Assembly (NCBI RefSeq): GCF_900996225.1
Contig: NZ_CAAJGL010000068.1
Location: 1,240,001-1,304,000, forward strand
DNA length: 64,000 bases
Reading direction: 5' to 3'
Source of the DNA: Paraburkholderia sp. BCC1884
Lineage (GTDB): Bacteria > Pseudomonadota > Gammaproteobacteria > Burkholderiales > Burkholderiaceae
Part shown: positions 44,317-52,067 of the stretch, piece after piece
Position numbering within the stretch: position 1 is the first letter of the stretch
Layout of the letters: each line of letters begins with the position of its first letter
The notes under the pieces: generated by a model
Databases searched by the model: none
Told to the model about the DNA's origin: nothing
The model's input: only the letters and a program-made list of their open reading frames with translations
Program-made: the position numbers and the translations under genes

Positions 44317-45042
44317 ATGCGTGTTGCCATCCTCCAGCGTGACCCCGTCATGCGCCAGTCGATCGAAAAAGTTCTCACTGCCGCGAGCCACAGCTGCGCG
44401 TCCTTCGACGACGGCCTGACCCTGTCGAAAACGCTCGCCCGTTCCACCGTCGATCTGCTGATACTGGACTGGCAGAGCACGCGCCTGTCCGGTGCCGAAG
44501 TCCTGCGCTCGGTACGCTCGGTTGGTGGCGATCGCCTGCCGGTGATGTTCGTGTCGCGCGATACGTCGGAGGAGATCACGGTGCGCGCCTTCGTTGGCGG
44601 CGCGGACGACTACGTCGCGCTGCCATTGCGTCCGGCGGAGTTTCGCGAGCGGGTGGCGGCGTTGCTGCGCCGCGCCTATCCGGACCGCTTCAGCGCCGCG
44701 AGTTTCAACGTCGGGCCCTACCATTTCGACCCGCATCGTCAGCTCGTCATGCTGCGCGGCCAGGCGGTCCAGCTGTCGGGCACGCAGTACCGGCTGGCGT
44801 CGCTGTTCTTTTCCAATATCGGCCGCGTGATGTCGCGCGATCACATTTTTGCGATGGTCTGGGGACGCGAGTTCCGCGAATTCACGCGCACCATCGACAG
44901 TCACGTGTCGCGCCTGCGGCTACTGCTCGAGATCGAAGTGCACAACGAATTCCGCCTGCAGCCGGTCTACAAGAGCGGCTATCGGCTGCTGCATCTGCGT
45001 CAGGGCGAGATCGCCGTGGTGGAGCAGAAGCAGGCAGCCTGA
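44317..45042 (+). CDS. Response regulator, OmpR/PhoB family, 241 aa
   Basis: The receiver domain (about 1-118) has the phosphorylated aspartate in LLILDWQ near residue 52 and a conserved Ser/Thr strand end (VMFVSRDTSEE). The C-terminal winged helix (about 130-230) shows the PhoB-type pattern (LSGTQYRLASLFFSNIGRVM, then IDSHVSRLRLLLEI). The expected conserved lysine is replaced: the segment reads DDYVALPLRPAE where LxKPF is usual. No histidine kinase is adjacent. Similar orphan regulators are common in Burkholderia. Target unknown. Confidence 0.85.
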   Translation: MRVAILQRDPVMRQSIEKVLTAASHSCASFDDGLTLSKTLARSTVDLLILDWQSTRLSGAEVLRSVRSVGGDRLPVMFVSRDTSEEITVRAFVGGADDYVALPLRPAEFRERVAALLRRAYPDRFSAASFNVGPYHFDPHRQLVMLRGQAVQLSGTQYRLASLFFSNIGRVMSRDHIFAMVWGREFREFTRTIDSHVSRLRLLLEIEVHNEFRLQPVYKSGYRLLHLRQGEIAVVEQKQAA

Positions 45043-45076
45043 GCAAGACACGGCAGCCCAAGACACGGCAGCCGGA

Positions 45077-45982
45077 TCAGAGGGACGGCAGCGCCGGGCG
45101 CGTTTCGATCGCCTGGCGGATCAGGGCTTCCACGGCCTTGCGTTCGTTGCCGGCCAGCGGCAGACGAGGCGGGCGCACCGGCTCCGTGCCCAGTCCGACG
45201 ATCACCTCGGCAAGCTTGATGTTTTGCACGAGTTTCGCCGAGACGTCCAGCGCCAGCAGCGGAGCGAACCAACGATAGATCGCGCGGGCTTCCTCCAGAC
45301 GACCCGCCTTCAACAGCTTGTAGATCGCCACGGTTTCATGCGGAAACGCGCATACGAGACCCGCCACCCAGCCGTGCGCGCCCATCAGGATCGCTTCCAT
45401 AGCCAGATTGTCGACGCCGCACAGAATCGCGAAGCGATCGCCGACGACGTTGATCAGGTCGGTCACACGCCGCACGTCGCCGCATGATTCCTTGATCGCG
45501 ACGATCTTCTTTTCGTCAGCGATTTCGGCGAACATCTCGGGCGTCATGTCGACCCCGTAAGCGAGCGGGTTGTTATAGATCATCAACGGCAGCGAGCTGG
45601 CATCGGCGACGCTGCGGAAGTGGTGCAGCGTTTCGCGCCGGTCCGACAGATAGCGCAGTCCCGGCAACACCATGTAGCCGGCCGCGCCGTGGCGGCTGCC
45701 GGCTTCGGCCTGACGGCAGGCGTCGAGCGTGCTGTTTTCCGCGATGGTGAGCAACACCGGCACGCGGCCGCGCGAGGCGTCGACCGCGATATCGAGCACC
45801 TGGAGCTTTTCGTCCAGCGAGAGCGTCGAGGCCTCGCCCAACGAGCCGCACACGATGATGCCGTCCACTCCCGCGTCGATTTGCGCTTCGATATTCTTGC
45901 CGGTCCACGCCCGGTCTATGCTGAAATCCGCGTGAAATTTGGTGGTGACTGCCGGCAATACGCCTTCCCAGATATGCGCCAC
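45077..45982 (-). CDS. DHDPS-family lyase/deaminase, probable pyrroline-4-hydroxy-2-carboxylate deaminase, 301 aa
   Basis: A dihydrodipicolinate-synthase-family TIM barrel. The N-terminus WEGVLPAVTTKFHADFSID, the GSLGEASTLSLDEK loop, the catalytic tyrosine (LMIYNNPLAYG) and the Schiff-base lysine (KIVAIKESCGDVRR) are all present. The GTG at 45982 has a strong AGGAGAG site; the ATG at 46090 would add 36 unusual residues. Divergence from 4-hydroxyproline 2-epimerase and D-hydroxyproline dehydrogenase suggests the next pathway step, deamination of pyrroline-4-hydroxy-2-carboxylate to 2-oxoglutarate semialdehyde. The alternative is another member of this broad family. Confidence 0.85.
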   Translation of the reverse strand: MAHIWEGVLPAVTTKFHADFSIDRAWTGKNIEAQIDAGVDGIIVCGSLGEASTLSLDEKLQVLDIAVDASRGRVPVLLTIAENSTLDACRQAEAGSRHGAAGYMVLPGLRYLSDRRETLHHFRSVADASSLPLMIYNNPLAYGVDMTPEMFAEIADEKKIVAIKESCGDVRRVTDLINVVGDRFAILCGVDNLAMEAILMGAHGWVAGLVCAFPHETVAIYKLLKAGRLEEARAIYRWFAPLLALDVSAKLVQNIKLAEVIVGLGTEPVRPPRLPLAGNERKAVEALIRQAIETRPALPSL

Positions 45983-46198
45983 GACTGCTCTCCTGAGTGT
46001 GATGAGTCGAAGCGCAGTGTAAGCAGGGAAAATCCCGGCGTCTTGCGCGAATCGCGCGTGACGGGTGACGATTTCGGCATAGCTGGTCACGCGGTTCCAG
46101 TGCTTCGCCGCAGCGCCTCGGCGGAGGGGACGGTTGTGCTGAAATCGTCATGGTGAGCGCGCAGGCACACCAAGACGTCGTGGCGCGCGGTTCCTACC
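45983..46198. promoter_or_regulatory. Divergent promoter region of the hydroxyproline cluster
   Basis: Two hundred bases between the divergent deaminase and epimerase genes. It must hold promoters for both and probably the binding site of the cluster's AraC regulator (50000-50767). I see no clear -35/-10 pair or palindrome. Confidence 0.4.
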
Positions 46199-47155
46199 AT
46201 GAGCGTCATGAAAACCTTGAACATCATCGACTCGCATACCGGCGGTGAGCCGACCCGCCTCGTGGTGTCGGGCGGCCCGGAGCTCGGCGGCGGCACACTG
46301 GCGCAACGCCTCGACGTATTGCGTACCCAGTTCGACGACTGGCGCGCCGGCGTGGTTACCGAACCGCGCGGCTCGGACGTCGTGGTGGGCGCGTTACTTT
46401 GCGAACCGGACGATCCCAGCTGCGCAGCCGGCGTGATCTTTTTCAACAACGTCGGCTATCTCGGCATGTGCGGGCACGGCACGATCGGCCTCGTCGTCTC
46501 GCTCGCGCACATGGGACGCATCGGGCCGGGGCGTCACCGGATCGAGACGCCGGTCGGCATCGTCGAAGCGACACTCAATGACGACGGCAGCGTCGCCGTG
46601 CGCAACGTGCCGGCGTATCGCTACCGCAAGGACGTGCAGGTCGATGTGCCGGGCTATGGCGCGCTGATCGGCGATATCGGCTGGGGCGGCAACTGGTTCT
46701 TTCTGGTCGCCGATCATGGACGTTCGCTGGACGCTTCGCATATCGACGAGCTGACCACCTTCAGCGATGCGATTCGCGAGGCGCTGGTCGCGCAGCGCAT
46801 CACCGGCGCGGACGGCGCGCTGATCGATCACATCGAACTTTTTGGAGCCGGTTCACGCGACGGTATCGACAGCCGCAGCTTCGTCCTCTGTCCGGGCAGT
46901 GCCTACGACCGTTCGCCGTGCGGCACCGGTACGAGCGCCAAAGTGGCCTGCCTCGCCGCCGACGCCAGGCTGGCCGAAGGCGTCGTGTGGCGCCAGGAAA
47001 GCATCATCGGCAGTGTGTTCGAGGCGAGTTACCGGCATGCCGGCGACGGCGTGTCGGTGATTCCGACCATCACCGGACACGCCTACATCACAGCGGAAGG
47101 GCGCCTGTGTTTCGACGGGCGCGATCCCTTTGCCTGGGGCATTCGCACGGCATGA
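46199..47155 (+). CDS. lhpA: 4-hydroxyproline 2-epimerase (proline racemase family), 318 aa
   Basis: It interconverts trans-4-hydroxy-L-proline and cis-4-hydroxy-D-proline, the first step of hydroxyproline catabolism. Two catalytic cysteines are in place: MCGHGTIG near 93 and [10 protein letters not shown] near 239, each the acid/base of the racemase reaction. The early motif [14 protein letters not shown] is typical of the family. Having both cysteines argues for an epimerase rather than a dehydratase of the same fold, where the first is Thr or Ser. The frame also allows initiation at 46208. The stop overlaps the next ATG as ATGA. Confidence 0.92.
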   Translation: MSVMKTLNIIDSHTGGEPTRLVVSGGPELGGGTLAQRLDVLRTQFDDWRAGVVTEPRGSDVVVGALLCEPDDPSCAAGVIFFNNVGYLGMCGHGTIGLVVSLAHMGRIGPGRHRIETPVGIVEATLNDDGSVAVRNVPAYRYRKDVQVDVPGYGALIGDIGWGGNWFFLVADHGRSLDASHIDELTTFSDAIREALVAQRITGADGALIDHIELFGAGSRDGIDSRSFVLCPGSAYDRSPCGTGTSAKVACLAADARLAEGVVWRQESIIGSVFEASYRHAGDGVSVIPTITGHAYITAEGRLCFDGRDPFAWGIRTA

Positions 47156-48297
47156 CGGCGGACGTGCTGGTGGTCGGCGCGGGTATTGTCGGCGCAGCTT
47201 GCGCGGCCGAGCTGGCCACGCATGGCATGCAGGTCGAGGTGCTCGACGCACGCGGCATCGGCGGTGGCGCGACGGCGGCGGGCATGGGCCATATCGTCGT
47301 GATGAACGACTCGCCGGCGGAATTCGCCCTCAGCCGTTATTCGCGGGACTTGTGGTTGCAGCTTGCGCCACAGCTGCGTTCGCGCGAGGCGTTCGCGCGC
47401 TGCGGCACGCTCTGGGTCGCCGCCGACGACGAAGAGTGGCAAGCCGCCCGCGCGATGCAGGCGTCGTTCGAAACGCAAGGCGTCGCGGCCCAATTACTCG
47501 ACGCGACTGCCCTGCGGGCTGCCGAGCCGGCGCTCGCGCATGGGCTGACGGGCGGTTTGCGCATTGAACACGACAGCATCGTCTACGCGCCCACTGCCGC
47601 CGAATGGCTGCTGACGCAATCGAGCGCGGCCGCGAAGATTCGCGTGCGGCTCGGCGCGCCGGTTGCGGCAATCGGCGTGGACGGCGTGACGCTGACGAAC
47701 GGCGAGCGCGTCGGTGCAGCGCATGTCGTCGTGGCCAATGGGCTCGGCGCGCAGCAGTTGTTGCCTTCGTTGCCATTGCAGCCGAAGAAAGGACATCTGC
47801 TCATCACGGATCGCTATCCCGGTCTGATTCATCATCAGCTGCTCGAACTCGGCTACATCAAGAGCGCGCATCATGCGCTCGGTACGTCGGTGGCATTCAA
47901 TGCGCAGCCGCGGCCCACCGGACAACTACTGATCGGCTCGTCGCGTCAGTTCGATACGACGGACCCCGCCGTCGACCTGCCCGTGCTCGCGCAGATGCTC
48001 AAACGTGCCGCGCGCTATCTCCCCGCGCTGCCGACGCTCAACGGCATTCGCGCATGGACGGGGTTGCGCGCCGCTTCGCCGGACGGATTGCCGCTGATCG
48101 GTCCAGCCGGCGAGTTCGCACCGCATGCTCCGGGTGCCTGGCTCGCGGTGGGCCACGAAGGCCTGGGCGTGACGACCTCGCTCGCGACGGCGAAGCTGCT
48201 TGCCGCGCAGATTGTCCCAGGGGCTGCGCGTGAGGTGCCGATTTCCGTCGTCCCCTATCTGCCGATCCGTTTTGCGCAAAAGGTGATCCATGAGTAG
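47152..48297 (+). CDS. lhpB: D-hydroxyproline dehydrogenase FAD subunit (DAO family), 381 aa
   Basis: An FAD-dependent DAO-fold oxidoreductase. The N-terminal Rossmann motif is [20 protein letters not shown], and the C-terminal FAD-contact region reads [19 protein letters not shown]. With the two downstream genes (2Fe-2S protein and FAD/NAD-type subunit) it matches the heterotrimeric D-hydroxyproline dehydrogenase of Pseudomonas, which oxidises cis-4-hydroxy-D-proline to pyrroline-4-hydroxy-2-carboxylate. It is coupled to the epimerase by ATGA and to the next gene by an 8-base overlap. Confidence 0.9.
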   Translation: MTADVLVVGAGIVGAACAAELATHGMQVEVLDARGIGGGATAAGMGHIVVMNDSPAEFALSRYSRDLWLQLAPQLRSREAFARCGTLWVAADDEEWQAARAMQASFETQGVAAQLLDATALRAAEPALAHGLTGGLRIEHDSIVYAPTAAEWLLTQSSAAAKIRVRLGAPVAAIGVDGVTLTNGERVGAAHVVVANGLGAQQLLPSLPLQPKKGHLLITDRYPGLIHHQLLELGYIKSAHHALGTSVAFNAQPRPTGQLLIGSSRQFDTTDPAVDLPVLAQMLKRAARYLPALPTLNGIRAWTGLRAASPDGLPLIGPAGEFAPHAPGAWLAVGHEGLGVTTSLATAKLLAAQIVPGAAREVPISVVPYLPIRFAQKVIHE

Positions 48298-48562
48298 TCC
48301 GCAGACGGCGCGCCTCCGCGTGACAATCGACGGCCGGGCAATCGATGTCGAACCCGGCACGACCGTGGCCGCGGCGCTCGTGCAGGCGGGCCGGCATGTC
48401 ACGCGGCGATCGGTCGGTGGCGAGCCGCGCACGGCGTTCTGCGGGATGGGCGTTTGCCAGGAGTGTCGCGTGACGATTGACGGCCGGGCGCATGCGCTCG
48501 CGTGTCAGACGCTGTGTCGCGACGGTCAGACGGTGTGCACCCAGACAGCGGCGGCTGCGTGA
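48290..48562 (+). CDS. lhpF: D-hydroxyproline dehydrogenase [2Fe-2S] subunit, 90 aa
   Basis: A small plant-type ferredoxin-like protein. The cluster ligands are visible as CGMGVCQECRVTIDG and a later Cys in ACQTLC, four cysteines in the CxxxxCxxC ... C spacing. It would pass electrons between the two FAD subunits encoded on either side. It overlaps the preceding gene by eight bases and the next by one (TGATG), so the three subunits are translationally coupled. A lone soluble 2Fe-2S protein would not be placed like this. Confidence 0.9.
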   Translation: MSSPQTARLRVTIDGRAIDVEPGTTVAAALVQAGRHVTRRSVGGEPRTAFCGMGVCQECRVTIDGRAHALACQTLCRDGQTVCTQTAAAA

Positions 48563-49836
48563 TGAAACAGCGCTTCGATATCGTCGTGGTCGGCGCCGGT
48601 CCCACTGGTTTGCATGCGGCGCTTGCCGCGGCGCGCACGGGCGCAAGCGTCGCGCTGCTCGACGACAATCCGCGCGCCGGCGGTCAGATCTGGCGGCAGG
48701 GGCCGGGCCATTCGACGCAAACGCCGTTGCGCGCTTTGCTCGCTGCATTGGATGAGCGATCGAACCTCACCTATTGGCCGTCGGCACGGGTGGTTGCGCC
48801 GCTTGGTCCGCGCGCCTTGCTGATCGAATCGGCCGTGCACGGCGGCGTGAGCCTCGCCTACGAACGCTTGATACTCGCAACGGGTGCGCGCGAGCGCCTC
48901 TTGCCATTCGCGGGATGGACGTTGCCCGGCGTGACGGGAGCGGGCGCGCTTCAGGCGCTCATCAAAGGCGGTATGCCGGTGCGTGGAGAGCGGATCGTGA
49001 TTGCCGGCAGCGGCCCTTTGCTGATCGCGGCCCTGGCCACGGCGCGCGAGGCCGGCGCGCAGGTGGTGGCGATTGTCGAACAGGCTTCCGCGCGCAATAT
49101 CGCCCGGTTTGGCGCTTCGCTATTGCGCGAGCCTGTGAAGTTGCAGCAAGCCATCCGCATGACGCGCGGTTTTGCGGGCGTGCATTACTGGACCGGCAGT
49201 ATGGTGCATGAAGCACTCGGTGAAGGGCGCGTTGAGCAGGTGACCCTACGGCGCGGGCGGCGCAGGGTCACGCTCGATTGTGAGCGCATTGCGTGCGGTT
49301 ACGGGCTCGTGCCCAACATCACGTTGGCGCAGACGCTGGGTTGCGCGATCAGCGAAGCGGGCGAGATCGTCGTCGACGATGAACAGCGGACTTCGGTGGA
49401 TGGCGTGCTGGCCGCGGGCGAGTGCACCGGTGTCGGTGGCGCGGAACTGGCGAGTGTGGAAGGCGAGATCGCGGGAATCGTGGCGAGCGGCGTTGCGCAA
49501 GAGCGCATGGCACTGGATGCGCAGCGGGCGCGGTGGCGTCGTTTTGCCCAGCGCGTCGACCAGGCGTTCGCGCTGAGCGGCGTCGCGCGCACACCGCCCG
49601 CCGACACGACGCTGCTTTGCCGTTGCGAGGACGTCAGCGTCGGTGAAGTGCGCGCCTTTCCCGACTGGCGCCAGGCCAAGCTGCACACGCGCTGCGGCAT
49701 GGGCGCATGCCAGGGAAAAATCTGCGGTACCGCGGCAAGCGTGTATTTCGGCTGGTCGACGGTGGAACCGCGTCCGCCGTTCAGCCCGGCGCAAATCGGC
49801 ACGTTGATACAGGCCGAGGCGTCTGTCACTGAATGA
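48562..49836 (+). CDS. lhpE: D-hydroxyproline dehydrogenase FAD/NAD(P)-type subunit, 424 aa
   Basis: A pyridine-nucleotide-disulphide-type flavoprotein. The FAD motif FDIVVVGAGPTGLHAALAAA opens the protein, a second nucleotide motif lies near 150 (RIVIAGSGPLLIAALATA), and the C-terminal BFD-like [2Fe-2S] motif has cysteines in LLCRCEDVS and CGMGACQGKICG. This is the family of the larger subunit of hydroxyproline and opine-type dehydrogenases. It completes the three-subunit enzyme. Next on the same strand, after 163 bases, is the PAS-AraC regulator. Confidence 0.9.
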   Translation: MKQRFDIVVVGAGPTGLHAALAAARTGASVALLDDNPRAGGQIWRQGPGHSTQTPLRALLAALDERSNLTYWPSARVVAPLGPRALLIESAVHGGVSLAYERLILATGARERLLPFAGWTLPGVTGAGALQALIKGGMPVRGERIVIAGSGPLLIAALATAREAGAQVVAIVEQASARNIARFGASLLREPVKLQQAIRMTRGFAGVHYWTGSMVHEALGEGRVEQVTLRRGRRRVTLDCERIACGYGLVPNITLAQTLGCAISEAGEIVVDDEQRTSVDGVLAAGECTGVGGAELASVEGEIAGIVASGVAQERMALDAQRARWRRFAQRVDQAFALSGVARTPPADTTLLCRCEDVSVGEVRAFPDWRQAKLHTRCGMGACQGKICGTAASVYFGWSTVEPRPPFSPAQIGTLIQAEASVTE

Positions 49837-49999
49837 ACGGCACGGTTAGTGCGGCGGCGAACGCACGTCACGCCAGGGCCAGGCCAAGGCTCCAGGCTCG
49901 CCCGCATATTGTCATCGGTCGCGCGGCTCTATAATCGACCGCACGCGCAAGCCGCCAGGCGCCGCCCCCTCCAACGCACCGACACACGGACCCCGCACG

Positions 50000-50767
50000 A
50001 TGAACACGCTGGCTCATCCGCTCGAACCTGACGATGCAACGCTCTCCAGCATGCTGACGCATTTCAGGTTGCTCGAGCCGGTGTTCGACGCGATGCCCGA
50101 CGTCGTGTTCTTCGTGAAGGACACCCAGGCGCGCTACACGCTCGTCAATCGCACGCTGGCATCGCGTTGCGGCTTCAAGGAAAAAGCCGCGCTGCTCGGC
50201 AAGACCGCCGAAGACGTGTTCCCGCGTCGCTTCGGGCGCATCTATACCGCGCAGGACAAAGCGATCATCGAGGTCGGCAACCAGATGACCGACCAGCTGG
50301 AATTGCATCTTTATCCGGGCCGTCAGCCTGGCTGGTGTCTGACCTGCAAGCAGCCGCTGCGGGACGCCGAGGGCAAGGTAGTGGGCCTCGCCGGCACCTC
50401 GCGCGATCTACGCGCCGACGAGAGCAGTCACCCGGCCTATAGCCGGCTTGCCGCGGTCGTGCAATCCATCCAGCAAAACTATGTGCAGCCGCTGAATCTG
50501 AAGCAGCTGGCCGCCATGGCGGATATGTCGGTCGCTCAACTGGAGCGCTACTTTCACAAGGTGTTTCATCTGACGCCGCGCCAGGTTTTGCTGAAAACCC
50601 GGTTGGACGCGGCCACCGCCTTGCTGGTTTCGCACGACAAGGTCACCGATGTCGCCGCGCTCTGCGGCTATACCGATCACAGCGCTTTCACGCGGCAGTT
50701 CAAGGCGACCGTCGGTGTTACGCCGACCGAATATCGCATGCTGCTGCACGGGACCTCGCGGAGCTGA
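50000..50767 (+). CDS. PAS domain - AraC-type regulator, 255 aa
   Basis: A PAS-like sensor occupies about residues 25-135 (FDAMPDVVFFVKDTQARYTL), and an AraC-type DNA-binding domain about 150-250 with both helix-turn-helix units (NLKQLAAMADMSVAQLERYF; VTDVAALCGYTDHSAFTRQF). Location directly after the hydroxyproline dehydrogenase genes suggests it activates them in response to a pathway metabolite. The ATG at 50000 follows a purine-rich stretch. I have not identified its binding site. Confidence 0.85.
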   Translation: MNTLAHPLEPDDATLSSMLTHFRLLEPVFDAMPDVVFFVKDTQARYTLVNRTLASRCGFKEKAALLGKTAEDVFPRRFGRIYTAQDKAIIEVGNQMTDQLELHLYPGRQPGWCLTCKQPLRDAEGKVVGLAGTSRDLRADESSHPAYSRLAAVVQSIQQNYVQPLNLKQLAAMADMSVAQLERYFHKVFHLTPRQVLLKTRLDAATALLVSHDKVTDVAALCGYTDHSAFTRQFKATVGVTPTEYRMLLHGTSRS

Positions 50768-50777
50768 GCCGCAGCAC

Positions 50778-51107
50778 ATGGTCCGTCGCAAGCATCACTA
50801 TTACGTCTATGTCGTCCTGCTCGACGACACGGTCTGGAACGAGGCCAAGTTTCGTCGCTCGAATCCGGATTACCGGTTCGACAAGCCTTGCGTGTATGTG
50901 GGGATGACGGGACTGGACCCGGACTTGCGATTCGACCGGCATAAGGCCGGGATTCAGGCTAATCGTTATGTGCGCGACTACGGTCTGCGCCTGGTGCCCG
51001 AGTTGTACGAAGTGTTCAATCCGATGCCGTACAGCGGCGCACAGGATATGGAAATCGAACTTGCAATCGGCTTACGCGAAGCAGGCTATGGCGTGTGGCA
51101 GGCATGA
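50778..51107 (+). CDS. GIY-YIG-like small protein, 109 aa
   Basis: The N-terminus HYYVYVVLLDD and the later VYVGMTGLDPDLRFDRHK match the two halves of the GIY-YIG nuclease motif loosely (Y-V-Y ... Y-V-G-x-T), with the arginine/histidine region RFDRHKAG. A glutamate (MEIELAIGL) is near the C-terminus. It resembles uncharacterised GIY-YIG-type proteins of Proteobacteria. Catalytic activity is uncertain because the first motif is VYV rather than GIY and the spacer contains extra residues. It begins 10 bases after the AraC gene. Confidence 0.6.
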   Translation: MVRRKHHYYVYVVLLDDTVWNEAKFRRSNPDYRFDKPCVYVGMTGLDPDLRFDRHKAGIQANRYVRDYGLRLVPELYEVFNPMPYSGAQDMEIELAIGLREAGYGVWQA

Positions 51108-51114
51108 GCCCGCC

Positions 51115-51375
51115 TTAGCGTATGCCCAGTCCGCGCAGCACCGCATTGCCTTCCTTCGTCAGGCGAATGTGCGAGGCGCCCGCATCGCCGGCGACTGTTT
51201 CGATCAGGCCGGCCTCGTGAAGCTGCGGAATCTCGGGTTTCGCGAGAGCGTCGATCGGCGCGTGCAGCAGGAGCAGCAGGGTCGCGAGTTCGTGGTGGCT
51301 CAGCAGGCGGCGCAGGATGGTAGGCCGCTTGGCCGGCGCCGGCGTGTCGTTGATGTTGTGGTCGGGCTTGTTCAT
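51115..51375 (-). CDS. Small winged-helix-like protein, 86 aa
   Basis: A small, mostly helical protein. The body reads HHELATLLLLLHAPIDALAK, PEIPQLHEAGLIE, then HIRLTKEGNAVLRGLG, the pattern of a winged helix in which the wing ends at LTKEG. The first 20 residues are polar and flexible. No other domain. The start at 51375 is preceded by GAGGTGCGCAC, an adequate ribosome site. Function unknown; may be a small DNA-binding protein. Confidence 0.65.
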   Translation of the reverse strand: MNKPDHNINDTPAPAKRPTILRRLLSHHELATLLLLLHAPIDALAKPEIPQLHEAGLIETVAGDAGASHIRLTKEGNAVLRGLGIR

Positions 51376-51529
51376 GTGCGCACCTCGTGCGGGTAATGTC
51401 CGGTGGATGATGCGGACGAAGTCTTAAACGATTCTTAAGACACCATTGTCCTGTAACACCGTGACACGAAGATTGCACCCGAAGAAGTTACCGATTGTCA
51501 CAATTACGCTTCATTACCGGCGCAAAGCC

Positions 51530-51862
51530 TTATGGGGCGCAGGTTTTGCCTGCCTGCTCGATCCACAGGTTGTTCACGTGACGCTTGCCCGCATAAAAAC
51601 GGTAAGTCGTCGCGCCATTGTCGCTGCGTACCTTGATGATGTTCGAGTCGCCGAAGTCGAGCATCTGGCCTTGCGGGATGCCCGTGGACTTGAATGAGGC
51701 GTTGTGGCTCGTGGCGACTTGAGTCAGGCAGGCGACCACGTCGTCGACGGAGCGCTGCGTGGTGGTATCGGTGACGGGCTCGCCCGCGTCCGGGTTCTTC
51801 TGAAAGTAAGCGCAAGCGCTGAGAAGTAAGGGAATTGACAGGACTACGGCAAACTTCTTCAT
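51530..51862 (-). CDS. Small outer-membrane-type lipoprotein, 110 aa
   Basis: The signal peptide MKKFAVVLSIPLLLSACAYF has a lipobox LLSAC with cysteine 17, so the mature protein should be lipid-anchored. The remaining 93 residues look like a small alpha/beta domain with no known enzyme motif (VDDVVACLTQVATSHNASF, MLDFGDSNIIKV). An AGGAGAG ribosome site precedes the ATG. Single transcription unit. Confidence 0.8.
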   Translation of the reverse strand: MKKFAVVLSIPLLLSACAYFQKNPDAGEPVTDTTTQRSVDDVVACLTQVATSHNASFKSTGIPQGQMLDFGDSNIIKVRSDNGATTYRFYAGKRHVNNLWIEQAGKTCAP

Positions 51863-52067
51863 ATCTCTCCTGGCGTGTCATTCGGCCGAACGGTGCGTGC
51901 AACGCCCGCATTTCGCGGCGTCGCGCGGCGCCGGCCGTGGATCAGGCGCCATTATATCGATGCGGCGCGCGGGTCCTCCGTTTGTCCGCACGTGCCGTGC
52001 CTGGTGAATTGACGCAGCTGGCTGGCTCGACGCGCGTGCGCTATGCCGGTTGGAGTCGACTGGCCGC

